A stretch of 64,000 bases of DNA, from NCBI GenBank assembly GCA_026873275.1, contig JANTUC010000019.1:372001-436000 (forward strand), written 5' to 3'. Shown in pieces: positions 23,560-32,888 of this stretch (position 1 is the first letter of the stretch; the number at the start of each line of letters is the position of its first letter). The notes below the pieces were generated by a model, which worked only from the letters and a program-made list of their open reading frames with translations, made no database searches and was not told the DNA's origin. Made by a program: the position numbers and the translations under genes. This stretch comes from Pseudopithomyces maydicus. Taxonomy: Eukaryota > Ascomycota > Dothideomycetes > Pleosporales > Didymosphaeriaceae.

Positions 23560-24770
23560 TTTGCCGTTGACTCTTTTGTCGCTAGTAAGCTTCAAGGTTT
23601 AGATCGCATGTTACCTACAGCAAAATTTCTAGATAAATTTAAAAATTAGATGGGGAGTGGAATAAGCGTGATTTCAGAGCAGGCAGCAGTTGCTAGACTC
23701 CTGCTAGTAGAGCTAGCTTCTCCAAATGGCGAGCTAAAACTTTTCGGGCATAGGTGGCCTGTTTCACAGTATCGTGAACATGGAGAGATAAATGCGCCAT
23801 TCCCTTCCCAGAAAATCATTTGGTTGTTCCGGAATGCTAGATTGTCTATCCTTGGTTATTCGTTTCTGTACCTGGCCAATATGCAAGACCTCCACGTCCG
23901 AAGGCGATATTTTCTTAAATACCGTCCCAAACTTTCTGCAATGATTGAGCAATCCAATATATACAGACTGCGGTTTGGACCAACACATATAAATCCTCAC
24001 AAAGAATATCATTCAAAGAAATCCCCAACAACGATGGAGGCTACAAGACATGTGTGCTGTATTTTTACAGCAGGTGAAAATGTTACACGGTCATAACTTA
24101 CGATGCAACTCCGGTTATGACACGCAGATGCATATTACAGAGGCATGAAGTGGCTGAATGGCCAGATTGTTCTTTTCCCTCAAGCACGTGAAGCAGACGC
24201 GCAGCCGCTCGCTCAACGTGTGACCTAGGTTCCTAACCGAGAAAGTTAGAATGGTAGCCCGGCGTAACGGGAAATGCTTAATGTGATGTACCTTCAACGT
24301 CTGATTACACCAATTAACAAGCGCCTTTTCGGATTCAAGAAGGTAAAATACGGACACGTGTGGTTAATAACAAATTATCATTGGGTCAGTACTTATCATT
24401 CAATGCAGTTATGATACGATACACATTTGATCACTGAGACTAGCCAAAACATATTCCGGGGGATGATAAACTCAATTTACAGGATGCATTATCGCAAACC
24501 TAATCACGTACGCGACGATCCGCTAGTAATATCTGAAACATAGATACTCTCTATCTAGCCATCGTTAGCGAAATCAAACCATCGCTCGAAATCAATGTTC
24601 GTGTTACTTCTCTCGTCGGGCTGCATGAATGCACCAAGATCATTGTGGACAGGGTGTGTCCACCACCAGCTGCAGAGCACCACAGCCTAAGTGTTTAGCA
24701 GTGTCCGCCAGCTCAGAATAAGAATAAAGATGCCGATTCTCATTTTTTTTTTCAACTCAATCAAAATATG

Positions 24771-24832
24771 TTCCAGATAAGACAAGAATACACGTTCACG
24801 CTTCCAGATAAGACACGAATACACGTTCACGC
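24771..24832. repeat. 31-nt tandem duplication
   Basis: TTCCAGATAAGACAAGAATA and onward (24771-24801) is repeated at 24802-24832 with few differences (AGACAAG versus AGACACG). It lies about 300 bases upstream of the CBM14 secreted-protein gene. Confidence 0.8.
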
Positions 24833-25010
24833 CGGGCACGGAGTCCTCCACCGCACGTACACTGCTCCGAACAGTCGTTCTCGAATCCATCTCCCTCCGA
24901 TTCGGTCCTCTGGCGGAACCTTAAGTCTCATAAATTCTACATTCGTGACGCAACAGTTTAAGCGCTACAACTTCTACTATCACACAGCACGAGCCAATAC
25001 ACTTGAATAG

Positions 25011-25020
25011 ATATATATAC
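25011..25020 (+). promoter_or_regulatory. Probable TATA box of the CBM14 gene
   Basis: ATATATATAC about 110 bases before the ATG at 25127, at a distance like that of the TATATAA boxes of other secreted-protein genes in this window. Confidence 0.4.
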
Positions 25021-25126
25021 TGCGACAACACACCTCCAACCCTCAGCTCCGCAACTTCCTCCCCATCCAAGTCCTTCCTACTCCAAAGCAAAAACAAGAC
25101 AAAAACCACAAACCAACCATTCCAAG

Positions 25127-25412
25127 ATGACGCGCCTTCTCACCACCCTCCTCATCGCTCTGCTCCCACTAGGTAGGTACCTTTACTATTCCCCAACTAC
25201 ATCTTGATTAACACACTCCCCCAGCCATCAAAGCCGACGAGCCCAACTGCGTCGACGTCAAGGACGGCACCGTTTTCCCGGTCCCAGGTTTCTGCAACCT
25301 GTACTACGAGTGCGAGGATGACTTTACCGATCTGCACGCTTGCTATGGACTGAAGTTGTTCAACCCCGTGACGCTGAAGTGCGAGGAGGCGGCGGGTGTG
25401 AAGTGTATCTGA
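25127..25412 (+). CDS. Small secreted CBM14 (chitin-binding type 2) protein, Avr4-like
   Basis: A 77-residue protein hidden by an intron. Exon 1 is 25127-25172, intron 25173-25224 (GTAGGT...CCCCAG), exon 2 25225-25412. The first 19 residues (MTRLLTTLLIALLPLAIKA) are a signal peptide. The mature 58 residues have exactly six cysteines (24, 39, 45, 55, 68, 76) with spacing C-x14-C-x5-C-x9-C-x12-C-x7-C. Aromatic residues sit at the usual places (FCNLYYEC, then GLKLFNP). This is the peritrophin-A/CBM14 pattern. In fungi the best known member is the effector Avr4 of Cladosporium fulvum, which coats hyphal chitin against plant chitinases. A similar shielding role is my inference. The gene stands alone between BTB paralogues 1 and 2. 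Confidence 0.87.
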
Positions 25413-25846
25413 GCGGTGATATGTGTGGGTACGTGGGGGGTAGCAGTGGTGGTCGGATGAGAGGTTAGATGGAGTGGGGAGTTGGGGAGTTGGGGCGTGG
25501 GTTTACTATGTACGATGAGGTTGATTGTGCAGAGCACATTGTTTTTTTGACACGGTAATTCATTGGTTGTAATTTGGTTTGTATTGAATAAAAATCTCCT
25601 TCTTTCTATAGAAGGCTTGAGGTGCATTATTTGCGAGGCCAGATACATTCTTTGATCATGGTCCTTCGCTCCTTCACATTTGCTGTGGAAATATGCATTT
25701 CGAACGCAGAACGTTGCTCTCTTGTTATCCGACCTTTGCTTTCTCAGTTTTCACAGTCTAATCCCTTCGGTAAATCAGTGTGTAGCACCTTTCTGTAACT
25801 GCGACTTTGGAGCACGAGCGCTTGAGGCCGAAGGGCCACCGGTCTC
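25413..25846. other. Convergent intergenic region
   Basis: 3' regions of the CBM14 gene (+) and BTB paralogue 2 (-). A G-rich tract (25425-25500) follows the CBM14 stop. Nothing else seen. Confidence 0.5.
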
Positions 25847-26602
25847 CTAATGCTGTGCCTTGTTCTTCGCACCACCGTCTCCACCATCCGCCTCGACATC
25901 TTGCAGCATATAGTCCTTAATCCTTACAGGCCACGCTTCGCCGGGGCCTGCTTTGCGACCCTCTTGCGACTTCTTCATAGCCATCACCACTTCCAACAAG
26001 AACTCATGGTGATAGCGTTCATCGAGCGACTCTTCGACAGCCTTGGGCACAAGCGCAATAGCGAAAATATACACGAAGAAGCGTCGCAGAGGCGAGCCTT
26101 CGGGAAGTGACTCGTATGCCATGTTCACGGCGCGGGATCCAGGTACGGCAAAGCTCCCCGAAGCTGATTGATTGATTGTCGCGGCCAAGATGAAATTCTG
26201 GAACTCCCGGTCTAGGATCTCGTCGCCAAGGATGTAGGCCGAGACCAAGCCGGTCCATCCGTCTTGTTCCAGGTCGAATGCGCCATCGGTCCATCCCTTC
26301 TGTTCCAGGTCGAATACGCCACTGTAGAGCCACTTGACGTAGAGCTCGAAGGTTTGGGGGCGGTGCCCGTCCACGACGATAGGTGCCTCGTCGCCGCCGC
26401 TGATCGCGATCCATTCTTTGCGGAGTCTAGCTTTGAAGAAGGGGGACGAGCCCTTCTTCAGAACATTCTCGTGGACGAGGAAGACTTGAGTGTCGGAACC
26501 CTGGGTGACTTTGATCTTCACGGTTTTCCCAGTGATGTCAAGTTTGCTGTCGACCATAGAGGCAGTTGACATGCGCTGACGCTTTGCAGGATGCTGAGAC
26601 AT
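25847..26602 (-). CDS. BTB/POZ-domain protein, paralogue 2 (intronless, internal duplication)
   Basis: 251 residues in one exon, start MSQHPAKRQRMST. The BTB core runs from about residue 21 to 145: KTVKIKVTQGSDTQVFLVHE, NVLKKGSSPFFKARLRKEW, FELYVKWLYSG, then SAYILGDEILDREFQNFILA. Relative to paralogues 1 and 3 it has lost the intron at GDE|ILD. It has gained an 11-residue tandem duplication (FDLEQKGWTDG / FDLEQDGWTGL, residues 98-119), which lengthens the loop after the third BTB helix. The C-terminal half (MAYESLPEGSPLRRF, HHEFLLEVVMAMK) is shared with the other copies, so this is a defined family and not only a BTB module. Probable adaptor or dimerisation protein. Confidence 0.82.
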   Translation of the reverse strand: MSQHPAKRQRMSTASMVDSKLDITGKTVKIKVTQGSDTQVFLVHENVLKKGSSPFFKARLRKEWIAISGGDEAPIVVDGHRPQTFELYVKWLYSGVFDLEQKGWTDGAFDLEQDGWTGLVSAYILGDEILDREFQNFILAATINQSASGSFAVPGSRAVNMAYESLPEGSPLRRFFVYIFAIALVPKAVEESLDERYHHEFLLEVVMAMKKSQEGRKAGPGEAWPVRIKDYMLQDVEADGGDGGAKNKAQH

Positions 26603-27202
26603 AATGGGTTAAAAATCTCGTTTGGTAGTACTACTAGTTGAGGCTCGGAGAGCACTGTAGACTCTGGGTATAGATCAAGAGCAACAGAGTGAGCACGACT
26701 CATATTTTTTATATGAATTAGGCATCTCATCTGCAAACTCACCATTACATTGTATAAGAAGAATGCTAGAGTGAGCTTGGTTGCGCCTTCCGCTTAGTGA
26801 TAACACGACAAGAGCATTTTATATACACAATGTCCGGTGCGATAAGACATACGGAAGAAGATACATTCATCGGGGAGATATAGTCATCAAGTAAGATGTA
26901 TTGATTAAGTAAGTCGCCCTAGTTAAAGAAAGCCCTTAAGGTGGAAGTTGCACAAGATCCGCCGGTAGCTTTCAAAAAATAAAAAATAAAAAAGCCCTTT
27001 CAGCCAACTTTTACGTGTCCAGTGACACTCATTCATTGCCGGCTTTGTAGCAATCCTCACGAAGGGAATTGCGCTTATGACGCTCTCATTCTGTTTGTCA
27101 AATTTGATACGTTCTCCCACGTCTTTGAACCCAATGCGCAGAATCGTTCCATAATCTTCCAGTTGGAAGAGACGACTCTGAAATTGAACGGTCGTTGGAC
27201 TC
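26603..27202. other. Intergenic stretch between BTB paralogues 2 and 3
   Basis: 600 bases with the promoter of paralogue 2 and the 3' end of paralogue 3. A-rich around 26975-26995. Nothing else seen. Confidence 0.5.
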
Positions 27203-28095
27203 TTAATCTTGTCGCCTACCAGATTTTTCTTTCTCAAGGCCCTCCACCCCAAGATCTTGGTGCAAATACTCATCAATGTTCCCTGGCTTGATGTTGATTT
27301 TGCGGCGCTCCTTCGTTGAACGCATCTCCTTCATAGCAATTATCACGTCGATTAGAAATTGATGGTTGTAGTGTCGATTGAAACATTCCTTAACCATACT
27401 CGGCTCACTTGTAGAAGCCCACAGATCAACGATCAATCTCCTGATTGGAGAATTCTCAGGAAGTTTCCTGTAGGCCATATCTATGCTTGTCTCGAATGGT
27501 TTCCAATCGTAGATAGCATTGCAATCTACTAACGAGATCATGACGGCATTCTGGAACTCTCTGTCCAAAATCTAAGACAATAAGCTTGATGATTTTAGTC
27601 AAAGTGGGAGGTGACCTACTTCTTCGCCTAGTACGTAGGCCCGGACAAAGGTAGTATATTGCGGTTCATAGACGACGATGTCTCCACTGTACAACCATCT
27701 CACATAGATCTCAAAAGCTTTGAGATTGTAGTTTTCCAAGTTGACGGGTTCGCTGTCACCACGGCGCTCAGCCCATTCACTCTTGAGCTTGAGGGCAGTC
27801 CGAAGCATGGCCGAGGACCCATTCTTCAGGACAGTCTCATGAACTGTAAAGATTTTGACGTCGGGCTCCTTGCCAACTTTGATTTTCACAACTTCTCCTG
27901 TCAAACTATCCGATGTCAGTGAGAAATTTTGAGAATGAGCGACAATGGATCAAACGCTGACAGTGTACAGCGCCCCAGGTAGAAGCGGGCCTGTAATTGC
28001 GAATACAATATGAAGAGGCGGACTTACTCAAGCTTTTCGCTGGGCGTAAAGGTATCGAACATAGTCCTCTGACGTTTGGCGGGATTTCCTTCCAT
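27203..28095 (-). CDS. BTB/POZ-domain protein, paralogue 3
   Basis: Exons 28095-28028, 27905-27620 and 27571-27203 with GT-AG introns give 240 residues. The leader MEGNPAKRQRTMF matches that of paralogue 2. Then come GEVVKIKVGKEPDVKIFTVH, ETVLKNGSSAMLRTALKLKS, FEIYVRWLYSGDI, and the intron-split GEE|ILDREFQNAV. The shared C-terminal part follows (MAYRKLPENSPIRRL, HHYNHQFLIDVIIAMKEM-like), ending in a Lys/Arg-rich tail. It lacks the 11-residue duplication of paralogue 2. This copy probably keeps the ancestral gene structure, with the intron at the same site as in paralogue 1. Same strand as paralogues 1 and 2, consistent with tandem duplication. Confidence 0.85.
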
Positions 28096-28888
28096 GGTGT
28101 CGTACTTGCGCCGCCAGATCCGATGTGAGGTCAAGGTGTTGTGTAGGAATAGAGCGAGAGCGAGGTTTAAGTATTGCGGAGTAAAGTGGTGAGAGGAAGT
28201 TCAAAGTATCGCAAAGCAGTGAGGTGAGAGAAAAATGACAGCACTGCGCGGCAACTGGGTGAGAGAAACGTTGAAGCACTGCACACCAGTGAGGTGAGAG
28301 TGAGATGACATTTCAGATCAGAAAGAGATTGAAAGAAACATAGTGCGAAGAAGCTGTTGACCTTTCTTTACGGCAAATACCGAAGGGACGGGCGCGACTG
28401 CACTTTTTGTCAGGACGCACCTTCCGTGTAGTATCAGTGCACTGATATCATGCCACCTACAGTATCATGAGTTTATCCATTGGCACGCTTATTGAAACAT
28501 TTGCATTCTCTTTAAAAAAATTAAACAAGAATTCACGATGCCTGCTGCGATACATTCATCGAGGAGACGCGTAAGGAAATGTGAAAAGTATAGTATTCCG
28601 GGATATCACGCGTTACAAAACCAACAATGCCATTTCCAGCACAGAGTCCCTTTCCTTCTCTCATCTCACCAAATGCTACTAATGCCTCGCCTCTGTCCTA
28701 TCATGTCCCTTCCCGTCCTTTTCAGCCCTGTCATGTCCAGTCCAAAGGCACGAAGACTAATTTTTCCCAAATCCAGTGCAAGCCATGCAGTCTTGAATCC
28801 CGAACGCCATGCCAACCTCCATGCCAAATTCCATTGAACCATGCTAACAAATATTTTTGTTCCTGCCATCGCTTCGCTGATACGCTCC
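28096..28888. other. Intergenic stretch with a minisatellite
   Basis: Holds the promoter of BTB paralogue 3 with a four-copy 35-nt minisatellite (listed separately) and the 3' region of the OXR1-like gene. No other gene is supported. Confidence 0.5.
28169..28308. repeat. Minisatellite, four imperfect ~35-nt units
   Basis: Units start at 28169, 28204, 28240 and 28272, each of the form AAGYAYTGCR followed by AGTGAGGTGAGAG. They lie 75-215 bases upstream of the ATG of BTB paralogue 3 and may fall in its promoter or leader. Confidence 0.7.
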
Positions 28889-29926
28889 TCATGCGCCAAT
28901 ATACCACAGTTCGACGCCCAGCACCTCGAATTTCTTGCCTTCCTCGCTGAGCGGCTCGTTGCCGAAGGTGGGGCATGTGCTCGAGACGCCGTGTTCGAGG
29001 TTGTCGTCGAGCCAGAGGCCGTAGTGGCCGTCGCTATATATCGTGAGCTTACGTCCCATGCGCCTTGACAGTATAGTATAGTATAGTATGTATGCATGCA
29101 ACTTACCCTCCGCCAACACTCAAATAACTCTGCTCGCAAAAAATCATATAATCATTCACCCCGCTATACGGAAAAGCCTTGAAGCGTATCCGCTCCGGCG
29201 TCGACGTCCCACTGCGACTCGCGTGCTCCGAATCAGGCGGACTCAGCGTCCCCTGCTTCGCCTTCGTCGGCGACGCCACGGTCGTCATGCGCACCGCATT
29301 CGTGGTATCCGCCGACGGCGGAGGCGGCAAATTCGCAAGGTCCGGCAGCGAAGGCAGCACCGATGCGCGCCACAGGAAACACTCGCCGTTGCCGAAGAAG
29401 TGGGATTGCGGCCGCGGTGCGTCAGACAGGTAGGCGCCGAACACGCCCCCGCTCGCGTCCCGCACCACGAGCACGAAGCCCCCCGCCGCCCGAGGTACTC
29501 CTCCGCTTTCTGGTAGAAGGTCGCGAGCGAGACGCCGTTTTGCTCAAGGCTGTAGACGACTTCCCACGTGTCGACGAGCTGGAGGCGCGGCGGCACGAGG
29601 AGCCGGATTTCCTCCGCGAGTCCCCTGCTGAGCACCTTGCCGGCCTCCCTCGTGGAGCTCTTGTACCCACGGAGCGAGAGCGGCGTGAGCGGCGGCGGCT
29701 GGAACGGGCTCGCTATGCGCCGTGGAGGCTGAAATACGCCGTCCATGTTCGGTCTCGCGGCGTGCGACGGATCGCCCGAATTGGCGCGGTGCGCGTTCGA
29801 ATTCGCGGGCTGGGACTTCGCGGGCTCGGAGTTGAGGCGACGGAGGAGGCCGCTCACGGCGTAGGAGACGGGGTAGGTGAAGTAGGAGGAGGGCGGGGGG
29901 TTGTCTTTATCCTGGGAGCTCGGCAT
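28889..29926 (-). CDS. OXR1: OXR1-like TLDc-domain protein (one apparent frameshift)
   Basis: TLDc proteins protect against oxidative damage and modulate the V-ATPase. Start MPSSQDKD at 29926; exon 29926-29107, intron 29106-29064 (GTAAGT...AAG), exon 29063-28889. A disordered Ser/Pro N-terminus is followed by the TLDc domain: EIRLLVPPRLQLVDTWEVVY, SLEQNGVSLATFY, then FVLVVRDASGGVFGAYLSD, FGNGECFLWR and the end GKKFEVLGVELWYIGA. The frame breaks between YLGRRG and GFVLVV at a run of six C/G (29479-29484). One more base restores it and the total becomes exactly 332 codons. Conservation on both sides makes a sequencing error likelier than a dead gene. The intron carries a short ATACT tandem repeat. 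Confidence 0.85.
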
Positions 29927-31590
29927 GGGCGGCGCGAGGGATGCCGGGCTGATGTGGAAGGAGGCGCTTCGGCGGACGGGTGGAGAGGCCGTGGTGGAGG
30001 CTTGTGTGTTGTGAGGATGGGCGCTGGGTGGCCTGCGTGGATTGGATTGGCTGTGGAAGGTGTGGAACTGGGGGGTGCAGGGAGGGCGGTTTTGGCGAGC
30101 GGTGACGTTGCGGGTGGACGGTGGGCTGACGGGGTGATTGACGAGACAACATGGTGGAATGCAGGTTTTGGCTGGGGCGTGATTTGCAGGATTTGGAGAG
30201 TGAAGTTGCAATTTCAGAACGGTGGTTCATTGACATGATTTGACCTTTTGATATTACCAATATATCTATCATTCTTTGAACATACACTGTTGCGCGCGTT
30301 CCTTCCTCATGGAACCTTAGCCCCGCGCCGGAAAGCTTGTTTGTGATTAGCCGGTTTCGGCATAGTGTACCGATCACATGACAAGCCTTCCGCCCGGGCG
30401 CCAGGGCACGTCTGCCACACCCGTTGCATCCAGACTGGTAAATATAGGCCACAGAAATAAGGTCATCACCGCATCGGTGGTATGTATTCAGATTGTTGAA
30501 ATTAAAAAGAAGTAACTCTAAAGACCGGAGATGTAGAAACGGATATCAGGATGTATAACTACATGCATATGTACACTTCACAGTCGTCGGAACTGAAGGT
30601 GAGCATGTATCACAATTTCAGAACGTGAATAAACTGACGAACTCCCTATTTAGTCGAAGCCAATGACTAGTCGAGTGTTGTATAGTGGTGAATCTAACAA
30701 GATCGTCGAAGCTATGACAAGCCTTTACGTCCGTACTGCGCCACGCTGTTCGCTACGCTTTATCGAATTAAGCTTTCAATGAACGGATCTGAGCGCAGTT
30801 ATGGGGTTTTTGGGGAGCTTTGGGAATCCTACGTGTCGATCGCGAATCCTGAAGGCGGAGGGGAATGGCTTTGCCAAGTTGGTGGGTGACTTTGTACCTG
30901 ATGTAGATACCTACCTACTCAGTTGGAAATCAGCTGACTGGATGGCTTCTAGAGACAGTATGCGTTAAACGATGATGCAGAGTAAAAAATGTTCCACTAA
31001 GTGCTGGATGTGAAGAAAATACACATTGTGCACTACCAGTCAGTCTTCCAACTATCGTCGCAAGGACCTGTACAGACCATGCGGACCCTAAACAAAGGCA
31101 AACCAGTCAAAGGCAAACCAGTTGTTCGATTCACATCGGCCGATCATTACTTTTTCAAAGCAGCATGAAAACGGGCTCCGCATTGCAGTCTGCCTTGTTT
31201 CATACCACTGTGCCACAAATAGTTGGACTAAACAGAACATCCTATTTTGGGGGCCATTCCTAACGTTCCATGACGTAGCAATCGTCTCCTAGCCTACATG
31301 CTACAGTCACCCCAGATTTTTCTATCCGATCCTTGCACTCTGTTACGGCCGAACATTATTTCTACACCTGGGATAAGCAAACACAAGCATAGATTGGCAC
31401 ATCGCGATCTTCGATCCAAGACAAATGTTTAGCTTGATCTCGATCTAGATGTGCAGGATCATGTTCCTCATCTCATCTTTGGTGTCTTATTCTGGTGCTC
31501 TTTGTTGATGAATCCTTTGCTTCTGCTTTTCCTTGGGCTGAAGTCCGCATGGCCTGGCTATGTTCTTATAACGATGATCAGAATACTGAT

Positions 31591-31815
31591 AGGTGCGCAG
31601 GAACATTGAGGTGACATACGTTGTCGATGTCATGGACAGAAATTGGAAGGACGGATGTGCTAGGACTAATACTATTTGATACAACCGACCTCAAGAGGAA
31701 TGTCTGGTTTGATCTCGATCCAGGTGCGCAGGAATAGTGAGGTATCCATTCATCGGCGATGTTGCGAGTGAACAGTGGGTGGTTAGGATGGGCTAAGGTC
31801 AAAACTACTCGATAC
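31591..31815. repeat. Imperfect direct repeat in a promoter (two ~94-nt copies)
   Basis: 31591-31683 and 31722-31815 share AGGTGCGCAGGAA...GTGAGGT, then GATGT, then ACTA.T...GATAC across about 94 nt, with a 131-nt period. TTGATCTCGATC plus TGCGCAGGA also occurs at 31709 and, slightly changed, at 31434. The array ends about 140 bases before the ATG of the secreted protein. Confidence 0.6.
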
Positions 31816-31830
31816 GTCCGTACAAACACA

Positions 31831-31838
31831 TATATAAA
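31831..31838 (+). promoter_or_regulatory. Probable TATA box of the ten-cysteine secreted protein
   Basis: TATATAAA about 125 bases upstream of the ATG at 31958, followed by a C-rich leader. Confidence 0.45.
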
Positions 31839-31957
31839 CCCTTCCAAACACAACCCATAACCGCATCTCAGAGAGAACTCCTCCTCCTCCTCTACCCTCC
31901 AAACCATCTTTACAGCCTTCCCCCAGAGCCACCTCTTACCTTACCCACCTACCCGCC

Positions 31958-32585
31958 ATGCATCTCCCCACCCTCGCCCTCGCCCTTCTCGGCGCCACCG
32001 CCGTAAACGCCGAATTCTACATCTTCGGCACATCCGGCGAATTTGCCGGCGGCTTCTACACTTACCCCACCGTCATCAACGACGTAGGGCTCCCGTCCCA
32101 AATTTCCATCTCTCACTCTGATAACCCCATGTCTAGCAAGGTCTCACCTGGGGCGACGAGTTATCCTGCGACCGCATCGGCACAGCCGGCGGCATCGACA
32201 AGACAACAAATGACATCGGCCAACTGCTCTACGAGTTCTGCGACGTGAATGACGTTAGCTTTAAGTTTACGGACCAGTAAGTTGTGTCGCTTATTATCGC
32301 TTTTGCCTTGGGTCAGCTGGCTAATGAGTGGTTGAATATAGATGCAAAGGCCAGGAAATGGTGATCGGTGGGACGGGGAACCGCTGTGGTAACCCGTGCA
32401 ATACTGAAGGCGAGTGTGTGTCGGATGTGCAGTTTGGGGTGTTGTATATCAAGGGGGATCCGTATCATACGGTGGGGACGTGCTATATGGCTGGGTCGGA
32501 GGGTTGGCATACGAATTGCCCTGGGGATGGGTCGCATATTGTGCAGGAGTTGGTGTATTGCTACGTTGATGAGGTGGCTTGTTAA
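31958..32585 (+). CDS. Small secreted cysteine-rich protein (169 aa)
   Basis: Exons 31958-32083, 32137-32276 and 32342-32585 (GTAGGG...CTAG; GTAAGT...ATAG) give 169 residues. The signal peptide is MHLPTLALALLGATAVNA (1-18). The mature chain has ten cysteines, none before about residue 50: SCDRIG, EFCDV, QCKGQ, RCGNPCN, ECVSD, TCYM, NCPGD, YCYVD and a terminal VAC. The even number suggests five disulphides. No known domain is apparent. Dothideomycete secretomes contain many orphans of this kind; it is an effector candidate on size, export and cysteine content only. Confidence 0.8.
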
Positions 32586-32888
32586 ATGGTAGTGAAGTGA
32601 AATGGTGGGTTATCAAGGGCTTTTGATCTTGGATAATATTTGAGGGAGCATGTAGACAGTGGAGGTGGGGTTTAGGGTGTGAAAAACTGTAGTAGTGAAG
32701 GTTTTAAGCAGAGGATGGCGTGTGTCAATACATGTTTATTGTTATTATGAAATATTTTCCGACTACGGGCTTTGTGAGTGAGGGGTTTGGTTTCAATTAA
32801 CTTGATTCAAATTCCTATATTGCAGTCGAGCATGCCGGTCGTATTCTTGTACTGTGAATTCTTTTCTCTAGCCATAACGCTTTTGAAA
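32586..32888. other. Convergent intergenic region
   Basis: 3' regions of the secreted protein (+) and the HET gene (-); nothing else seen. Confidence 0.5.

Larger units (their letters stand above)
23560..25126. other. Gene-poor stretch of 1.6 kb
   Basis: No supported gene. Contains a 31-nt tandem duplication at 24771-24832 and the promoter of the CBM14 gene at the right end. Confidence 0.5.
29927..31957. other. Gene-poor stretch of 2 kb
   Basis: No supported gene. The first 500 bases are GC-rich upstream DNA of the OXR1-like gene with long chance frames. The right end is the promoter of the ten-cysteine secreted protein with an imperfect repeat and a TATATAA box. Confidence 0.5.

Noticed and set aside
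29363..30238. Long plus-strand frame opposite the OXR1-like gene
   Set aside because: Arg/Gly-rich shadow of GC-rich coding DNA; the minus strand carries the conserved TLDc domain.
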